A DNA stretch of 64,000 nucleotides from Dendrophyllia cribrosa (taxonomy: Eukaryota > Cnidaria > Anthozoa > Scleractinia > Dendrophylliidae). Position 1 is the first letter of the stretch. Every line of letters starts with the position of its first letter. The translations under genes were made by a program, and so were the position numbers. The stretch spans positions 45,330,252-45,394,251 of the forward strand of contig JAJLRJ010000002.1 of NCBI GenBank assembly GCA_024195265.1, in the 5' to 3' direction. This document shows positions 58,301-64,000 of the stretch, piece by piece. The notes under the pieces are model-generated. The model ran no database searches, had not been told where the DNA came from, and saw nothing but the letters and a program-made list of their open reading frames with translations.

Positions 58301-61300
58301 TCCACTTCAAACTGATGATGGGAGCTTCATCTGAAACATATCTTTGAAATTGAAACTGAACTGTTTTCATTTTTCTTAAGCGCGGTTTAGTTGTGGATTT
58401 ACCATAGTTTTCACTGTGGCAACAAAAACCTTTCATTTTTCTCCAAGAATGAAATTCAATAAGAAACAAAACAAAACAGTCTTCAAATTTATAGATATAT
58501 ACTTTAAAAAAAGTACAAGAAAAACCACAGTCTTTTCTCGCGATTACATGTGCGTTCAAGTTTAAGTGAGTGTAAAGAAATCAGCCAGATTGAAGCCTCA
58601 GTTACTGAAAAATTGTTGCTTCGGGTGATTCTAAGTACAGCAGTATTTGTACCCACCTCAAGTAACCATTGTAACTTTCTCAGTGATCACTGAATGGTGC
58701 TGAGTCTGTTGGTGCGTGCTGTGAATTAATCACTAAAATCCAGATCAGCAACTACGAAAAAAGAATACAAAAAAAGATCAACGATCAACGCGATCGGCAC
58801 TAAAGAGCAACAAGAATACATTTACGACTATTTAAGTAAACAATGGTTTATGTTGAATAGTCACTTTGATTTCGGTTCATAGGCACATTAACATGTTGCT
58901 CAGTTTTCATTGCTTATTATTTTAAAACGAAAAATAAAGATTTGGAATATAGTCCATTTTTTATTCCTATTAGAAGAATGTGACGCGATCTGTTCACTAA
59001 CTGCAAACTTGTTTTTATTATATTGACTAATTTGACTAATTATGTTAGGTGAATGAGATATATATGTTTTGTGATGGAACCTATACATGGCCGGCCTCCC
59101 CCGTAGATTCGTTATTACGGTGACTGTAAATCGGCAGAGCCAATGTGATTTGACTGACAGGCTAAAATTGAAGAAACAAAACTCGAGATACAAGATCGAT
59201 GGCGAGTTACTTCGCAGTTCGCGTTGGTTAAATAAAACGAAATACTCATAAACTTGAATTTGGTCTATGAATTTAATTTCCGCACACTGACAAACGTTCG
59301 TCATAAAGAGCACTCTTACCTCTAAAGACTGGCAAAAATCTCTCGTTACTCACACTATAAAGTATTTTTGAGAATTAATACCGGTGCCACTCAACAGAAA
59401 ATCACCATTTAATTCTTCGATAATTTTGATTCTCTTGGTTCGTGTTCTGTCCAGTTTCTTACTGACTGTCAGATTATCAATTGTTAATCGTTGACATTTC
59501 TGTAAACTTTGGTGATAGTTCATCCATGTTGTAGCCAACAGAAATGCAAACTTTCGTTTCTGTGTGTTTCCAAAACAAATGATGTTTGCTTTCTTTTGAG
59601 ATCACTGTTACGATGTTCAACAATAAAGTTTGTTTAATTAGTATCGCAGTCTTCTCGTTCAGTTATTGAACTTACTGTGGAACCCCGTTAATACGACCAC
59701 TAAAGGACATAAATATTTGATCGTAAAATTAACGGGGTGAGGTATAATTATCATGCAAATTCCTTTTTCATCAACTTGCCACAAAACACTGTAAATTGAG
59801 CTATAACAACAAGAAAGGAAAATCTTATTTACTTAATGATGTAAATTACGAAAATATATTCGTTGTTTCTCAACTTTTGTTAACTTTTCTCATGTAATTT
59901 TTGCATTATGCATATCAAGGAATCGTATTAATGGGGTATTACTAAAGAAAAAAGCGCATGCACTCCAAAAGGTAGCTGCTGATCGTATTAACAGGGTTTT
60001 AACACAAGACAATGACAAAGCTTTTGCTCGCCCGAAAAAAAGTGGCCGCCGCGGTAATAACGAAGGTGGCGCAGAGTCTTAGTCTTCTGGGGACAACATC
60101 ATGTAGATGTTTGATTTTGTGAAAGCAACGAGACAGCCTTTTCGCTGCTAAATAAATCTGTATGGACACTCACGAATCGCCGAGTGACGGGAGAGTTGTT
60201 TTCTTCATCCACGCGCGTGTTTTAATATTAGAGATTTCACCGCTCTAGAATCTATAGTTACATTGACGTACTTCTTAGCGTGCCTCACAAATACATATTA
60301 TTGTCGTAAAATTATAAGGTACCGTTAAAACATTTAAAAAAGTTTCAACGATGAAAGAAAAATTCGTGCGAAGCCCCTCGCATCTTCAGTAATCAGTTTT
60401 AGCTCCCTTTTTTAAATTCGTGGTATTTTCATTCCCATGCAAACGACAAAATGAAAAACGTGATTGTTTTCAAATACATGGTTTAGTATTCTTGGAGAAT
60501 ACCAGAAATCTCCAAAGCTATGCTTGGACAAGTCCTTGTTTTATTGTTTGCTACACTGCTGAACCAGGGCTTCTGACAACAAGTGGTATCCTCGGGACTA
60601 GCAAATGAATCGTGCTCATTCGTTTTTTGGCGCCAATTCAGCGAATGACGTACACGCAACCCCCCCCCCCCCCCCCCCCCCCCCAGGCCCTTATGCGTAC
60701 TTTTTGTTGTCCTGTGAGAGAGAGATTTGTTTCACGCTCACTCAATTTTTTGCGCCAATTCATGTACGTCTCTTTTCCATTTTATGTACTTGTCGCCTTC
60801 AGATTTGCTGACTGTTTTGTTGTGGAAACATTGTTTCTTCTAATATGGCTAAACTGGGAAACTGCATTTGTTTCAGCAAATTTGTGTTCGCAACAATGGT
60901 TTCTACCGCGGCTAAACTAAGAAACATTTGCGTCCGCACAATGTTTGTTAGTTTAGCCAAACCTTAAGACATTATTTTCTGCGCTTCTCTTTTTATTCGT
61001 CTGACCGCTAGGTTGGATGGTCAGCCAGGCGCGGTTTTCCTGTTCACTTCAAAAGGGTTGAGAAGAAGCGATCAAAAGTGTGCTGGGAGAAATTAGACGT
61101 TTCATTAGAAGTTTTTTTTGTCGAATTTCAGTGTAAAAGAGATGTTTTGTTTAGAGCAAACAGAGCATTCAGTCTGAGAGAAAATACTGATCTTTTTTTT
61201 AACGACAAAGTAAATTTAAAAACAAAAACATCCCAGATGAAGAAATTGTTTATGGAGTGCCTCGTTTCTGAAGCCCTGAATGTATTTCAAGCCGGTCAAT

Positions 61301-61730
61301 GTGTAAAGTAAACAATATATATAATGCTAACGAAATCAGGACCATGTAGTTATTCATTTCCCTACGAACCCACTCGAGTGATTAGGCTGGTTGCCACCAG
61401 TGTATTTACTTCTTGGCGAAAGAGGTTGACATGCGTGTTCACGTGTAAATCAGCTGGAAAAATTGAGTTTAAATATTGTAACCAGGGCTCGGTTGCATAA
61501 AACATCATAAGATAAAATGGGATTTTCTGCAACCGTTTTCTGTGTTTCAAGTAATAGATCAACAACGAGTGCGAGGGTTTCATCGGGGCATCCAAACACC
61601 GAGAAGGAATGAAAGCACGAGGCCGCTTTGGCCGAGTGCTTTTATTGTTTCAAGGTGTTTGGATGCCCCGATGAAACCCGAAGCACGAGTTTTTGATGTG
61701 GCTTCTGAAATGAAACAATACAGAATTATT
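55360..61730. other. Unit 2 counterpart of 24122-30485
   Basis: Nearly identical to unit 1 at an offset of 31238-31245. It contains the gene B 5' flank with its palindrome (56029-56056), the exon-like block (59350-59538), the pogo/Tigger-like relic, the poly-C tract (60660-60684) and the fold-back at 61566. No additional gene was found. Confidence 0.8.
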
Positions 61731-61732
61731 CA

Positions 61733-62437
61733 GTGTTAGTTTTTTTGGCTTTGTCCTTTTCAAATGCCGTCACATGCATAATTTTATTGAGCTTGTTGTG
61801 TTTCGCCATTTGCGAAGCAGAAGCGTCTCGGTTTAGGGAGGCTAAAACGGTTATCGAAGAAGGATATCTAGTCGATAGAGCTATTCCCCCGTCAACGAAT
61901 AATAAAAAACAAATGGGCAACATCCATTTTCTACGAATTGCAAACTTCTCGGACGGTTCAAGTTCCCGTTCTCTGAGATTCGAGAGGAATGTTTAAGGAC
62001 TGTGATTTACACAAGATTATGTCACTTTCTGCTCGTATCGAAGAAACGGACGCATTGAGTTTGAATTATTGGCTTAGCAAATTTGTCATGGACGTGGCCA
62101 AAAAGTCGGGAGAGAGATATCCACCGAAGACTATTTGTGGCATAATATGCGGTATCCGACCCTTTCTAGAAGAGAAAAAAGGTGCTAAAGTATTAAATCC
62201 TCTTGATAATGGCAACCGAAGGTGAGAAAAATGGTCCATTTTGTTTTTAAATTAAAATGTCGATGTCATGTTGAAGTTCCAGTTATAATACTCAGATTAT
62301 TGTTTTGAAGGTTTACTCTGTTTCACCGAGCATTGGACGCGGAATCGAAAGATGGCACACGAGAGGGCTTACATTTGAAGACCAAGAAAGGAATGAAAGG
62401 TTCCGAATGTAATTATACTATAGGTTACAAATTGTAA
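61733..62437 (+). pseudogene. KIAA1958-like / Crypton-derived (DUF3504) gene fragment, unit 2 end
   Basis: Same fragment as at 30488-31192, with exons 61989-62221 and 62311-62437; I see no coding difference. Positions 1-32 of the window are the tail of the preceding copy. Because the fragment crosses from one unit into the next without interruption, the chosen unit boundary is arbitrary. Confidence 0.65.
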
Positions 62438-64000
62438 TGATAATGCTGCGAGCAGATGCTGGGCAGTAAAACATAACGGAAACAGTAAATTTACATACAG
62501 ATTTTGATAATTTCATAAATTTATTTATTGGGTCAATTACCATGATTTTCGAATTACATAAACAAAAAAAGCAAGGCTGATTTACTATTATTTGTAGCTG
62601 ATTAGATCCTCAATTTGGATCCGGTGTTTCTGTTTTGTTACGTTGGTCCTTGCCTTCAAAATTGCAATCGAATTACATACCATATAAGTAGTTCTTTGTG
62701 ATCCATTGTTCAATCGGCAAACTCTGAGCACGTAACAACGCTAAAAAACTCATAAAAGAACATTGCCTTTCCCGTGAAATGTCACCAAATTGTTCGTGAC
62801 CTTGATGAATACTCTTTGTGATCCATTGTTCAATCGGCAAGAGCCAAAACAACGCTGAAAAACTCATAAAACAAAACATTGCCTTCCCCGCGAAATGTCA
62901 CTAAATCGTTCGTGACCTTGATGAATGCTCTTTGTGATCCATTGTTCAACGTAACGCGTAGGCAACACAGTTGAATTATTTAACGACTACGTACCGCGTA
63001 GCAAGAAAAAATATTGCCCTGTCCTCTTGGATTATTTAACGACTGCGTACCGCGTAGGCAAGAAAATATGTTGTCTTGTCATGTCTTCATACTGCCACTG
63101 CGCACCGCGTACAGACTTTTTTCCTGAGCACAGGCGGCCCAAGCTCACTATCAGATAACCGGGACGTGACCCTTGCGTTATGAGCGGTATTGTGTTACAA
63201 AGATTCGATTTATAAAGGTTTGTATGGGAACTCAACGGTTTTGCATCGAAACTTAAAAATTCAAATCGTATGTGAATAAAATTGACTTACCCTGTTGCTG
63301 TGTTGTATTCTTTGTTGTTTGCCTGCTCCTCGAGGCGATTTAACGCGATTTCGGCGAGTTATCGTTATTTGGGTGTTCCACTGCTAAGAAAGGAACACCC
63401 AAATAACGATAACTCGCCGAAATCGCGTTAAATCGCCCCGAGGAGCAGGCAAACAACAAAGAATACAACACAGCAACAGGGTAAGTCAATTTTATTCACA
63501 TACGATTCGAATTTTTAAGTTTCGATGCAAAACCGTTAAGTTCCCATACAAACCTTTATAACTCGAATCTTTGTAACACAATACCGCTCATAAAGCAAGG
63601 GTCACGTCCCGGTTATCTGATAGTGAGCTTGGGCCGCCTGTGTCCTGAGGCACTCGAAATGGCAGGGTATTCTGCAGTTACTCCGGTCCATTGTTCAATC
63701 GGCAAACTCTGAGCACGTAACAACGCTGAAAAACTCATAAAAAACATTGTCTTCCCCGTGAAATGTCATTAAATCGTTCGTGACTTTGATGAATGCTTCC
63801 AGCAACAAATAAGTTCGAATTTGGCATGATACATTTGCAAATATCGAAGAAGCGAAGAGAAGCGAGAATGTGCCTATGGACGGCGAAAGATGCATCCAGA
63901 TCCAGGCGCATCTAAGTTATGATGACACCGCTGGACGTACGCTTGCTCAAAATCATCGTGACAAACATCAAAATCTCAAAAATCGAGACTGCAGCAGCAT
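62406..64000. repeat. Tandem unit 3, first 1.6 kb
   Basis: Begins another copy of the unit and runs off the window. It shares the unit-2 state at the sites where units 1 and 2 differ, including the complete centre of the inverted repeat. The one difference from unit 2 that I found is an extra c near 63873. It contains the direct repeats and the full inverted repeat (about 63123-63650). Confidence 0.95.

Larger units (their letters stand above)
31161..62405. repeat. Tandem unit 2 (31,245 bp)
   Basis: Second complete copy of the 31 kb unit. The offset to unit 1 grows from 31160 at the start to 31239 in the middle and 31245 at the end, because of indels concentrated in the first 8 kb plus homopolymer differences. 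Gene A and the Penelope-like frame are broken in this copy, while gene B is intact. Confidence 0.97.

Noticed and set aside
1..64000. A bacterial or phage origin of the window
   Set aside because: Spliced genes with GT/AG introns, poly(A) signals, Penelope-like and MITE elements and low coding density show a eukaryotic genome.

Overview
This is AT-rich animal DNA, most likely from an anthozoan cnidarian (a coral or sea anemone). The evidence is three small intron-bearing collagen-type genes that resemble CTHRC1 (a fourth copy is broken), a Penelope-like retroelement tail with a GIY-YIG endonuclease, KIAA1958/Crypton-type (DUF3504) exons, a tRNA-derived SINE and many short fold-back elements. 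The species call is inference; the families are read from the translated sequence.

The main structure is a head-to-tail tandem repeat that fills the window. Unit 1 is 1-31160, unit 2 is 31161-62405, and unit 3 starts at 62406 and runs off the end. The window begins and ends inside the array, so the true duplication breakpoint is not visible. From about 8.13 kb to the end of the unit, units 1 and 2 are almost identical, with a handful of substitutions and short indels in 23 kb. Before about 8.12 kb, unit 1 differs from unit 2 at many sites, while the visible part of unit 3 matches unit 2. The array is therefore a mosaic with a sharp switch at the start codon of one gene.

Each unit holds, left to right: short direct repeats and a 240-257 bp inverted repeat (about 0.3-1.4 kb); a small MITE-like element (2.6 kb); a relic of a CTHRC1-like last exon (3.5 kb); a 5'-truncated Penelope-like element (4.0-5.0 kb) beside a fold-back; CTHRC1-like gene A (6.8-8.1 kb, minus strand); a 5' flank full of MITEs, local duplications, a tRNA-like SINE, Penelope-type terminal repeats and fold-backs (8.1-20.9 kb); CTHRC1-like gene B (21.6-24.1 kb, minus strand) with a TTAA-flanked element in intron 1; a 5' flank paralogous to that of gene A (24-29.4 kb); and a KIAA1958/Crypton-type fragment that crosses the unit boundary (30.5-31.2 kb).

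Genes A and B have the same three-exon, phase-0 layout: signal peptide; collagen Gly-X-Y stretch; cysteine-rich C-terminal domain. They encode predicted secreted proteins of 265 and 263 residues. B is intact in both complete units. A is intact in unit 1 but carries frame-breaking indels in all three exons in unit 2. The window thus shows nested duplication (relic, A and B inside a unit, then the whole unit in tandem) with decay of one member. A false tandem duplication made by the assembler from two haplotypes is a serious alternative.
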